A DNA stretch of 10,011 nucleotides from Lachnospiraceae bacterium (GCA_003489085.1 DNJM01000045.1:1-10011), one strand, 5' to 3'; shown: positions 1 through 5,488, counted from the stretch's first letter. Notes: a model not told the origin generated them from the sequence alone. Made by a program: numbers and translations.

Positions 1-7
1 TGATCAT
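1..7 (-). CDS. Start of an unidentified divergent gene (first two codons only)
   Basis: On the minus strand an ATG at 7-5 is preceded by AAGGAG (21-16) with an 8-nt spacer, and an upstream promoter-like pair lies at 112-83. This looks like the start of a gene that runs off the left edge. Only Met-Ile is visible, so no function can be given. The ATG overlaps the TGA of a short open frame (6-4), but that frame lacks a ribosome binding site and is probably not a gene. Confidence 0.4.
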
Positions 8-82
8 AGCAAGGTCTCCTTTTCTTCTATCATGGCAAATCCATGTGGTATTAATTGCTCCGGTATAGGGCACACTTCCGAT

Positions 83-112
83 ATTCTAACATGATTGGGA
101 AACATTTGGCAA
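83..112 (-). promoter_or_regulatory. Promoter for the divergent left-edge gene
   Basis: Reading the minus strand, TTGCCA (112-107) is followed after 18 nt by TAGAAT (88-83). TGT directly before it makes an extended -10 (TGnTAGAAT). It points toward the ribosome binding site and ATG at 21-5. This is a motif match by eye and the start site is not known. Confidence 0.45.
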
Positions 113-152
113 GGCATAGACGGAGTTTTCAAAAATTTAATGATTTTCCGGG

Positions 153-180
153 TTGTAAGGAGCCAGGACGGGTATATAAT
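153..180 (+). promoter_or_regulatory. Promoter of the patatin-like gene
   Basis: TTGTAA (153-158) and a perfect TATAAT (175-180) are separated by 16 nt. They lie about 66 nt upstream of the patatin-like start codon, giving an expected 5' leader of about 60 nt. The pair lies back to back with the minus-strand promoter at 83-112, so the two genes probably share a divergent control region. Confidence 0.55.
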
Positions 181-246
181 GATTACATAGCAGCTCATTT
201 TAAAGGATATGGGAATGCAGCTGTTTATGAAAGAGAGGAATGCGGA

Positions 247-1122
247 ATGGAAAAAGCAACTTTAGTACTGGAAGGCGGAGGGAAACGCGGAGTATTTACA
301 GCAGGAGCACTGGATTATCTGATGGAACAAAATCTGTATCTGTCGCATGTCATCGGGGTTTCTGCCGGAGCCTGTAATGCAATGGATTATACATCCAGGC
401 AGATTGGGCGATCCAAAGACTGTATGATGCAGAGGGAGCGAAAGTACAGCTATTATCCGAATCTGAAAACGATGTTCAAGGAGAAGACCCTGCTTGATAT
501 GGAAAAATTATTCCATCGGTTTCCGTTGGAGGATTTCCCGTTTGATTTTGATACCTTTTTTCAATCGGATATGGTCTGTGAATTCGTAGTTACTAACTGT
601 GAAACCGGTAGGGCAGAGTATCTGACGGAAATGGGTGAAGACAGAGAGCGTGCGATGAAGCTTTGCCGGGCTTCCAGCAGTATGCCGCTGGTCTCTCCGA
701 TTGTGCGGATTGATGATATGCCGTATCTGGACGGCGGTATTTCGGATTCTGTTCCGCTGAAGAGGGCCATGCAGATAGGGAATAAGAAGATTGTGCTGAT
801 TCTGACACGCCCGAAGGGATATCGGAAGAAAATCACTACGCATGCGGAAGGCAATATGTACCGTGCAGCATATGGCAAGAAGTATCCGGAGCTGGTGCGG
901 GCAGCAATACGCCGCCCATTAGAATATAATCGGATGGCAGAGCGGATCGAACGTCTGGAAGAGGATGGAAAGATCTTTGTACTGCGTCCGGAAATGAATA
1001 CGGTAGGGCGTCTGGAATCGGACTATGCCAAGCTGGAGGCATTTTATCAGCATGGATATGATCTGATGAAGGAGCAGTATGGTGCTCTTGTAGAATTTTT
1101 GGGACATGTCAGAGAGGACTGA
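247..1122 (+). CDS. Patatin-like phospholipase family protein
   Basis: A 291-residue protein of the bacterial patatin family, which are Ser/Asp-dyad acyl hydrolases acting on phospholipids or other acyl esters. Near the N-terminus is the glycine-rich oxyanion motif GGGKRG (residues 10-15 region). The nucleophile elbow GVSAG places the Ser at about 39, and DGG near residues 162-164 supplies the dyad Asp. Length and layout resemble the YjjU-like branch. No signal peptide or membrane segment is seen, so it is probably cytoplasmic. The start at 247 is chosen because GAGAGGA lies 7 nt upstream and the patatin motif begins immediately. The frame stays open back to 55, but that extension crosses the promoter and is unlikely to be translated. 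The thioesterase follows within about 15 nt, suggesting co-transcription and a joint role in acyl turnover (inference). The true substrate is unknown. Confidence 0.88.
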   Translation: MEKATLVLEGGGKRGVFTAGALDYLMEQNLYLSHVIGVSAGACNAMDYTSRQIGRSKDCMMQRERKYSYYPNLKTMFKEKTLLDMEKLFHRFPLEDFPFDFDTFFQSDMVCEFVVTNCETGRAEYLTEMGEDRERAMKLCRASSSMPLVSPIVRIDDMPYLDGGISDSVPLKRAMQIGNKKIVLILTRPKGYRKKITTHAEGNMYRAAYGKKYPELVRAAIRRPLEYNRMAERIERLEEDGKIFVLRPEMNTVGRLESDYAKLEAFYQHGYDLMKEQYGALVEFLGHVRED

Positions 1123-1135
1123 TATGGAGGAAAAG

Positions 1136-1621
1136 ATGAAAAGAGAAACAGCCGGAGAAAAAAGTGTAGAGGAATCCATGGTAGAATCGATTCGCCTGGT
1201 GCGGCCGGAGGATCTGAACAGTGCGGGACGTTTGTTCGGCGGCAGTCTCATGCAGTGGATGGATGAGGTGGCGGCGATGGTGGCAAAACGTCATGCCAGA
1301 GGAAATGTAACGACGGTTTCTGTGGATCAGCTCCGGTTTTTAAAAGGTGCCTACCAGGGAGATATGGTTGTCCTGATCGGGAAACTCACTTATGTAGGAA
1401 AAACTTCTATGGAGGTACGGGTAGACACGTATGTAGAGGGAACAGACGGGATGAGAAGGCCGATTACGCGTGCGTATTTTACGCTGGTGGCTCTGGACGG
1501 CATGGACCGTCCGGAACCGGTTCCCGGTCTGCTTCGCAATACAAGCGAGCAGCGGATCGAATGGGAAGGCGGAGAGCGCAGACGTGCCATGCGGATTCTC
1601 AGAAAAGAAGAAGGATTTTAG
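1136..1621 (+). CDS. Hotdog-fold acyl-CoA thioesterase (YciA/YkhA type)
   Basis: A 161-residue single hotdog domain. The block NSAGRLFGG followed by LMQWMDEVA (residues 28-46) is the signature of the acyl-CoA thioester hydrolase family. The Asp at about 43 corresponds to the catalytic acid, and the conserved T..SVDQLRF strand and a G-D turn follow. Such enzymes hydrolyse acyl-CoA to free acid and CoA in the cytoplasm, usually as oligomers. The C-terminal 30 residues are charged and Arg-rich. GGAGG at 1126-1130, 5 nt before the ATG at 1136, favours this start. ATG at 1124 (preceded by GAGAGG) and ATG at 1106 (overlapping the patatin gene) are in-frame alternatives adding 4 or 10 residues. It is probably in an operon with the patatin-like gene. 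Confidence 0.87.
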   Translation: MKRETAGEKSVEESMVESIRLVRPEDLNSAGRLFGGSLMQWMDEVAAMVAKRHARGNVTTVSVDQLRFLKGAYQGDMVVLIGKLTYVGKTSMEVRVDTYVEGTDGMRRPITRAYFTLVALDGMDRPEPVPGLLRNTSEQRIEWEGGERRRAMRILRKEEGF

Positions 1622-1639
1622 TTGCCAGCCGTACTCAAG

Positions 1640-1924
1640 TCAGCGCTTCTGGTTCATAAAGTTCCGTGCCATGGCAATGGTACGGTCCATCTGTGCCTGT
1701 TCTTCTTTGGATTTCCCCTGCTTTAGAATTTCCAGTATCAGGGAGAACTCCTCAGGGGTAAATCGGATACCGCGTTTGTTGGCGCTTGTAATAAGAGCCA
1801 GCATAACAGGGACCAGGTCTTTTCCTGCTTTACCATCTGTCTTCTGTGCTGCTGTTTTGATCAGTTCCCGTTTCAGGGGATCCATATTCTTCAGTGCCGG
1901 GTGATTCATCCAGTTTAGATCCAT
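1640..1924 (-). CDS. Hypothetical protein, 94 residues
   Basis: I do not recognise the family. The product is a small, mostly helical, basic soluble protein. Its N-terminal half carries MNHPALKNMDPLKRELI and its C-terminal half carries RFTPEEFSLILEILKQGKS, a pattern of amphipathic helices, with no membrane segment. AAAGGAG lies 9 nt upstream of the ATG at 1924, which supports independent initiation. The first 95 nt overlap the end of the upstream minus-strand gene in a different frame, so the two are probably co-transcribed and may be translationally coupled. Its stop lies 18 nt from the stop of the convergent thioesterase gene, with no terminator hairpin seen between them. Confidence 0.75.
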   Translation of the reverse strand: MDLNWMNHPALKNMDPLKRELIKTAAQKTDGKAGKDLVPVMLALITSANKRGIRFTPEEFSLILEILKQGKSKEEQAQMDRTIAMARNFMNQKR

Positions 1925-2408
1925 CTGTATCAGCTCCTTTCGATGTGGTATCGGATGCGGAATTCAGATGCTGGAACATATCCTGACAGGATTCGAACAT
2001 CTCCTGCTGGTCAGGGGAAAGCATCTGCATCATTATGGACATGGGATCTACGCCTGCTGAAGCACCGGAGGTATCCATGACACCCATGTCTTTCATCAAT
2101 TCCATCATATGCATCATGTTCAGCATCTGTTCCATTGCAGCAGCATCCTGTTCATTCATATAGGGACGCAGGTCTTTCAGAAGGCTGTCAGGATCCGGAA
2201 AGCCGGAAGCGGACTGTGCACGCAGCCCTGTGCGGAACCGGTTAAAATACTGTACCGTATGTGTCAGTTCCAGAAACTTAATATATATGGCAAAGAATTT
2301 CTGATTCGCCGGCGGCAGATAAGGCAGAAGCAGCTTCAGCATCTGCAGATTCCCGGTAGAAATCAGATTGTCAAAGGGCGTCATCGGAAGTGTCGGCTTC
2401 TGTTCCAT
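1830..2408 (-). CDS. Hypothetical protein with Met-rich helical core, 192 residues
   Basis: I do not recognise the family. Residues 10-60 are hydrophobic/aromatic and probably helical (LKLLLPYLPP, KFFAIYIKFLEL). Residues 84-144 contain 16 of the protein's 19 methionines, with runs such as MLNMMHMMELM. From about residue 150 the chain becomes a Ser/Thr/Asp/Gly-rich tail that looks disordered. The start at 2408 has TAAGGAGG 4 nt upstream. The last 31 codons overlap the next minus-strand gene in another frame, and the composition change there suggests that the other frame is the constrained one. No signal peptide is evident. The two minus-strand genes likely form one transcript starting in the divergent region 2409-2508. 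Confidence 0.72.
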   Translation of the reverse strand: MEQKPTLPMTPFDNLISTGNLQMLKLLLPYLPPANQKFFAIYIKFLELTHTVQYFNRFRTGLRAQSASGFPDPDSLLKDLRPYMNEQDAAAMEQMLNMMHMMELMKDMGVMDTSGASAGVDPMSIMMQMLSPDQQEMFESCQDMFQHLNSASDTTSKGADTDGSKLDESPGTEEYGSPETGTDQNSSTEDRW

Positions 2409-2445
2409 AGATCCTCCTTAGCGATGCTGTCTTACGTTGTAAATA

Positions 2446-2520
2446 TATATGAATAAAAAAACGAAAATATGAAATCCTCATATACTAAAATGGTAAGGAG
2501 GGGTTTATATGAATAAAAAA
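2446..2520 (+). repeat. 15-nt direct repeat, offset 60 nt
   Basis: The sequence TATATGAATAAAAAA occurs exactly at 2446-2460 and 2506-2520. The second copy is the start region of the small gene at 2509. The first copy contains an ATG followed by six more codons and a TGA (2449-2472), but lacks a ribosome binding site. The segment between the copies is AT-rich and must hold the promoters of the two divergent genes. I could not pick convincing -35/-10 pairs; TATACT at 2481-2486 is the best plus-strand -10 candidate. Confidence 0.6.
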
Positions 2521-2661
2521 CTGATTATCGACGGGAATGCCGTATACGAGCTGGATGAAGAATGTATGCTGAAGAAACGCCTGGCACAAAAGGAAGAAAA
2601 GAAAACATATACGGAAGAATTAAAAAAAGCAGAATATAAGAGCCGACAGAACAGAATATAA
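2509..2661 (+). CDS. Small Lys/Glu-rich protein, 50 residues
   Basis: A short gene supported by a strong ribosome binding site (AAGGAGG at 2495-2501, 7 nt before the ATG) and by a terminator directly after its stop. The product begins MNKKLIIDGNAVYELDEEC and continues as a highly charged Lys/Glu/Arg-rich stretch, probably one long helix, ending in SRQNRI. It has a single Cys and no membrane segment. I do not recognise a family and assign no function. It stands alone as a one-gene transcript divergent from the Met-rich protein gene. Confidence 0.72.
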   Translation: MNKKLIIDGNAVYELDEECMLKKRLAQKEEKKTYTEELKKAEYKSRQNRI

Positions 2662-2663
2662 GA

Positions 2664-2704
2664 AATGCGGTCTCCCGAAAAGGGAAGACCGCATTGTTCT
2701 TTTT
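2664..2704 (+). terminator. Rho-independent terminator after the 50-residue gene
   Basis: AATGCGGTCT (2664-2673) pairs perfectly with AGACCGCATT (2686-2695). The stem extends through CCC/GGG with one bulged A, has a short A-rich loop, and is followed by TTCTTTTT (2697-2704). On the opposite strand the same hairpin is followed by TTTCTTATATT, so it may also end the minus-strand transcript of the Cys/Gly-rich gene, less efficiently. Confidence 0.9.
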
Positions 2705-2724
2705 AACGAGGGTATGCGCAGAAA

Positions 2725-2979
2725 CTAGCAGCCGCATCCACAGCCATCGCCGCGTCCGCTGAAACCACAGCCGTTGCCGCATCCGCCGCAGCAGAACAGG
2801 AGCAGGATGATCCAGATCCAGTCACAGCCACATCCATCACCGCCGCGTCCGCTGAAACCACATCCATTGCCGCATCCGCCGCAGCAGAAGAGAAGCAGAA
2901 TGATCCAGATCCAGCTGCATCCTCCGTTTCCATTGTTTTCACAGCCACATCCGCAGTTTGTTGCAGTTAAGTCGCTCAT
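2725..2979 (-). CDS. Cys/Gly-rich small protein with internal duplication, 84 residues
   Basis: The product has 17 Cys and 25 Gly in 84 residues. After an N-terminal part (MSDLTATNCGCGCE) come two copies of a 31-residue unit (residues 23-53 and 54-84). Each has a hydrophobic run WIWIILLLF followed by CCGGCGNGCGF and a Gly/Asp/Cys tail. The hydrophobic runs are only about 9-10 residues, short for a transmembrane helix. GGAGG lies 7 nt upstream of the ATG. Similar Cys/Gly-rich clostridial proteins receive chorion-like names in automated annotation (from memory), which says nothing about function. Metal binding, disulfide cross-linking or a spore-surface role are possible but unproven. Other open frames here are shadows of the repeat. 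Confidence 0.8.
   Translation of the reverse strand: MSDLTATNCGCGCENNGNGGCSWIWIILLLFCCGGCGNGCGFSGRGGDGCGCDWIWIILLLFCCGGCGNGCGFSGRGDGCGCGC
2728..2913 (-). repeat. Two-copy 93-bp in-frame tandem repeat
   Basis: Copy 1 spans 2913-2821 and copy 2 spans 2820-2728 in coding direction. In the 74-nt stretch 2748-2821 compared with 2841-2914 I count 5 mismatches, so the copies are about 93% identical there. The period is 31 codons, which keeps the reading frame. The 3' copy differs by loss of one Gly codon and in its last residues. Confidence 0.85.
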
Positions 2980-3010
2980 AGTAGAACCTCCATTTAGTTT
3001 GATTACACTT

Positions 3011-3038
3011 TATCTTATGTAGCTGGGCTTGGTTATGT
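3011..3038 (-). promoter_or_regulatory. Possible sigma-K-like promoter of the Cys/Gly-rich gene
   Basis: On the minus strand, CATAAGATA (3019-3011) matches the -10 pattern CATAnnnTA known for SigK of spore formers. AC lies 17 nt upstream (3038-3037); the usual spacing is near 16. No good vegetative promoter pair was found in the same interval. The motif is short and degenerate, so chance is a real possibility. Confidence 0.3.
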
Positions 3039-3079
3039 TTCCGCAAATTCAGAAAAAATAGAGGGTACTGTAAATGTGG

Positions 3080-3964
3080 TTAAGCATCCAATTGATCCCT
3101 GAGGGCAAGACCGATTTCATACAGAAGACGAAGGGCACTGTCCTTACAGCTGTCTGGCACCCGATGGACCAGGTTGTGAGATTCAAAGGTCAGATCCCCG
3201 GCATAATTGATGCTTTTCAGACCGGCAATGACACTTTCCCAGTTGATCGTACCGTAGAAAGGAGCCGTGTGCTGGTCTGTTCTGCCGTCGCTGTCCTGCA
3301 GATGCAGGGCCTTTAAGCGGTGTCCGATTCTGCGGATACATTCCTCCTGATTTTCTTCCTGTATATGAGCATGTCCGGTATCCCAGCAGACGCCAACCCG
3401 TGGACTTTGGAAGCTGTCCACCAGATCCAGCAGATCGTCCAGGTGGGCACAGTACATGCCGCCTTCTTTCAGGGCAAATTTGTCTGACATATTTTCAAGG
3501 GCAATACCGACATGGAGCTGTTCAGCAAGCTCCGCGAGTGGATCAAAGAATCTGTGGTTGGCTTCTTTTAACATCCGGATGTGTTCCGGCGAAAAGTCTC
3601 CCTTTCCTGTTCCGGCATGGAACACGACCCAGGGAATGCCAAGAATGGCGGCTGCCTCCAGAGAACGGGAACACATTCTGCGTAGATGGTCACCGCGGGA
3701 GCCTTCTTCGAAAATATTGAAAAGAGGTCCATGTGCCTGATTCAAGGTTACCTGATGGGTGTCTGCAAACTGCTTTATATCGTGTATCCAATTCTCCCAG
3801 TCCGTTTCCGTATAGGGGAAGAAGTTTCCATTTTGTGTCAATTCTACCCAGTCGGAAAAATTGATGTCCATTGCCCGGAAACCGGCGTTGTAGATGCGCT
3901 GCATCTGCTGCTGAACCGGTCCCTGGCCAAAGCATACATTAATAGAGGTTGAAATATGTCTCAT
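3080..3964 (-). CDS. Sugar phosphate isomerase/epimerase-like TIM-barrel protein
   Basis: A 294-residue protein of the xylose-isomerase-like TIM-barrel superfamily (AP endonuclease 2 type), which covers sugar and inositol isomerases, epimerases and some nucleases. Candidate divalent-metal ligands lie at the ends of successive strands: Glu157 in IALENM, Asp195 and His198 in CWDTGHAH, His221 in LHLQD and Glu261 in LTFESH. His116 in VVFHAG is also typical. The full barrel is present and the length is usual, with no signal peptide. The start at 3964 has AGGAG 8 nt upstream. It is a single gene with its own promoter, and a possible operator lies in its leader. The neighbours give no pathway, so the substrate cannot be stated; endonuclease IV itself is less likely because its full set of metal ligands is not evident. 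Confidence 0.85.
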   Translation of the reverse strand: MRHISTSINVCFGQGPVQQQMQRIYNAGFRAMDINFSDWVELTQNGNFFPYTETDWENWIHDIKQFADTHQVTLNQAHGPLFNIFEEGSRGDHLRRMCSRSLEAAAILGIPWVVFHAGTGKGDFSPEHIRMLKEANHRFFDPLAELAEQLHVGIALENMSDKFALKEGGMYCAHLDDLLDLVDSFQSPRVGVCWDTGHAHIQEENQEECIRRIGHRLKALHLQDSDGRTDQHTAPFYGTINWESVIAGLKSINYAGDLTFESHNLVHRVPDSCKDSALRLLYEIGLALRDQLDA

Positions 3965-3982
3965 GGTGTCACTCCTGTTCTG

Positions 3983-3996
3983 TTTCTGATCTGAAA
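3983..3996. promoter_or_regulatory. Imperfect palindrome, possible operator
   Basis: TTTCTGATCTGAAA is a 14-nt imperfect palindrome centred on GATC (12 of 14 positions symmetric). It sits in the leader of the TIM-barrel gene, between its -10 element and its ribosome binding site. Its position and symmetry fit a repressor site, but no regulator gene is nearby to pair it with. Confidence 0.25.
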
Positions 3997-4021
3997 TCAG
4001 TGCGTTTCGATTTCTAACACC

Positions 4022-4049
4022 ACTGTAGCAAAAGAAGCAGGTTTGTCAA
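4022..4049 (-). promoter_or_regulatory. Promoter of the TIM-barrel gene
   Basis: A perfect TTGACA (4049-4044 on the minus strand) is followed after 16 nt by TACAGT (4027-4022), a 4/6 match to the -10 consensus. It lies about 58 nt upstream of the start codon and points at that gene. Confidence 0.6.
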
Positions 4050-4064
4050 GTGCTTTATGGAATT

Positions 4065-4093
4065 TTGAGTCCTTTTTTTTCTGCTTCCATATT
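4065..4093 (+). promoter_or_regulatory. Weak promoter candidate for the subtilase gene
   Basis: TTGAGT (4065-4070) and CATATT (4088-4093) are spaced by 17 nt across a T-rich spacer, ending 21 nt before the ATG at 4115. Both boxes are imperfect, but this is the best pair between the divergent TIM-barrel promoter and the ribosome binding site. Confidence 0.35.
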
Positions 4094-4114
4094 GTAATAA
4101 AAAAGGAGTTTTTT

Positions 4115-5044
4115 ATGAAGCGGGTTAGGCAAGTGATACGGTTTCAGAACCATCCGGACCGGCTAAGATATCAGGGGCAAAATATAACAGTAGCCATATT
4201 GGACAGTGGAATTGCCCCGCATCCGGACTTTGGCGGCCGGATTCTGGATTTTCAGGATCTTTTGAATGGAAAAAACGCTCCTTATGATGATTGTGGCCAT
4301 GGAACTCACGTAGCCGGAATCATAGGCGGAAGTGGCCGGATGTCAGGCGGAACGTATGCAGGAATCGCTCCTGCCTGCTCTTTGATTATGCTGAAAATCT
4401 TGGACCGGAAAGGGGACGGAAGTGTACAGAATCTGCTCAGAGGGGTTGAATGGGTGCTGGCGCACAGACGGGCCTATGAGATCCGGATTGTCAATATTTC
4501 CGTCGGTACACTTCCGGGAGTAGAGGCAAAGCCGCAGAAAGCGGTTCTGGAGGCGGTGGATGAGCTCTGGGACAGTGGGGTAGTCGTTATAACAGCTGCC
4601 GGAAATTATGGGCCGAAGAAGGGAAGCATCACCATACCGGGGATCAGTCGGAAGGTGATTACCGTGGGATCGTCAGAGGATAAGGTCTGTCGGGATGCAT
4701 CCGGAAGGCATCTGAAGACCTATTCCGGGCGCGGCCCGACTCCCGACTGCATCTGTAAACCGGACCTGGTCGCTCCAGGGTCCTATCTGATGTCATGTAA
4801 TGCATTTTACAAGGCAGGCAAAGGAAGGAGAGGAAATGCGCCTCGCCCCTATACGGAAAAAAGCGGTACTTCCATGTCTACCCCTGTAGTTTCCGGAGCA
4901 GTGGCGGTACTCCTGTCGAAGTACCCGGAGATGAGCAACGTAGAAGTAAAACTAAAGCTCCGGGAAAGCTGTAGGGATCTGAAGCTGCCAAGGGAGCGCC
5001 AGGGCTGGGGACTCCTGGATATGGAGAAGCTGCTTCGGCTTTGA
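4115..5044 (+). CDS. Subtilisin-family (S8) serine protease, probably intracellular
   Basis: A 309-residue peptidase S8 with the complete catalytic set: Asp30 in AILDSG, His62 in CGHGTHVAG, oxyanion Asn164 in AAGNYG and Ser253 in GTSMSTP. The catalytic domain begins about 20 residues after the start, so no signal peptide or usual inhibitory prodomain is visible. This resembles AprX-like or intracellular subtilases rather than exported subtilisins. The start at 4115 is chosen because AAAAGGAG lies 7 nt upstream. The frame is open to 4043, but that would add a Phe-rich stretch translated from the promoter region. The expected role is intracellular peptide-bond hydrolysis with unknown targets. 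It ends at a terminator, so it is separate from the SRP/ribosome operon that follows. Confidence 0.9.
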   Translation: MKRVRQVIRFQNHPDRLRYQGQNITVAILDSGIAPHPDFGGRILDFQDLLNGKNAPYDDCGHGTHVAGIIGGSGRMSGGTYAGIAPACSLIMLKILDRKGDGSVQNLLRGVEWVLAHRRAYEIRIVNISVGTLPGVEAKPQKAVLEAVDELWDSGVVVITAAGNYGPKKGSITIPGISRKVITVGSSEDKVCRDASGRHLKTYSGRGPTPDCICKPDLVAPGSYLMSCNAFYKAGKGRRGNAPRPYTEKSGTSMSTPVVSGAVAVLLSKYPEMSNVEVKLKLRESCRDLKLPRERQGWGLLDMEKLLRL

Positions 5045-5076
5045 GGACAGCTGTAAAATTTTGGTAAATTTTTTTT

Positions 5077-5115
5077 GGGGTGTCAAGAAAAAATGCTTGA
5101 CACTCTTTCTTTTTT
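5077..5115 (+). terminator. Rho-independent terminator after the subtilase gene
   Basis: GTGTCAAG (5080-5087) pairs perfectly with CTTGACAC (5096-5103) around an 8-nt A-rich loop. The stem is extendable by three G-U/G-C pairs (GGG with TCT) and is followed by TTTCTTTTTT (5106-5115). It lies 32 nt after the subtilase stop. Its 3' arm contains the -35 box of the next promoter. Confidence 0.8.
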
Positions 5116-5125
5116 GGTATATGAT
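5097..5125 (+). promoter_or_regulatory. Strong promoter of the ylxM-ffh operon
   Basis: A perfect TTGACA (5097-5102), a 17-nt spacer and TATGAT (5120-5125, 5/6) form the best vegetative promoter in the window. It lies 17 nt before the ylxM start codon, so the 5' leader is very short (about 10 nt), just enough for the AGAGGTGA ribosome binding site if initiation falls early. The -35 box lies inside the preceding terminator hairpin. Confidence 0.75.
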
Positions 5126-5142
5126 ACCAGAGGTGATAGGAA

Positions 5143-5487
5143 ATGGACAAAATACTGGAACAGACATTATTGTTTGATTTTTATGGAGAGCTTCTGACGG
5201 CTCACCAGAAGGAAATATACGGTCAGTTTCTGCAGGATGATCTTTCGCTGAGTGAAATCGCGGAAGAAAAGGGAATCAGCAGACAGGGAGTTCATGACCT
5301 GATCCGGAGATGCCACAGAGCGCTGGAAGAATATGAAGCAAAACTCCATCTGGTAGAGAAGTTTCTTTCTGTAAAGGAGAAGGTTCACCGGATTGACAGT
5401 CTTCTGGAGAACTGCGGCGAAGAGAACACGGATGCGGTGTTAAGAGAGATCCATGAGATATCGGCAGAGATTATAGAGGAGTTGTAA
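5143..5487 (+). CDS. ylxM: YlxM family putative DNA-binding protein
   Basis: A 114-residue all-helical protein. Residues about 34-57 form a helix-turn-helix like sigma-70 region 4 (LSLSEIAEEKGISRQGVHDLI). They are followed by a long charged helix and a C-terminal coiled-coil-like segment. YlxM family members occur directly upstream of ffh in Firmicutes and are associated with the signal recognition particle pathway; in streptococci a homologue is reported to affect SRP function (from memory). The ribosome binding site is AGAGGTGA, 6 nt before the ATG. Its stop is separated from the ffh start by one nucleotide, which implies translational coupling. Length is usual for the family. Confidence 0.92.
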   Translation: MDKILEQTLLFDFYGELLTAHQKEIYGQFLQDDLSLSEIAEEKGISRQGVHDLIRRCHRALEEYEAKLHLVEKFLSVKEKVHRIDSLLENCGEENTDAVLREIHEISAEIIEEL

Positions 5488-5488
5488 T

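Noticed and set aside
4..198. Minus-strand 64-residue open frame whose stop overlaps the left-edge ATG
   Set aside because: It has no ribosome binding site before its ATG, and both divergent promoters lie inside it. Its composition is not protein-like.
508..878. Minus-strand open frames inside the patatin-like gene
   Set aside because: They lie antisense to a gene with complete family motifs, lack good ribosome binding sites and have no recognisable domains.
1470..1904. Plus-strand 144-residue open frame spanning the thioesterase end and the 94-residue gene
   Set aside because: It is a shadow frame across two better supported genes, without a start signal.
2748..2914. Short-period repeats resembling a CRISPR array
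   Set aside because: Only two units of 93 bp, without spacers, fully inside a coding frame. It is a tandem duplication.
2703..2948. Minus-strand Ala/Ser/Asp-rich frame in the Cys/Gly-rich gene
   Set aside because: It is the alternate frame of the tandem repeat. The Cys/Gly frame has the GGAGG site at proper spacing.
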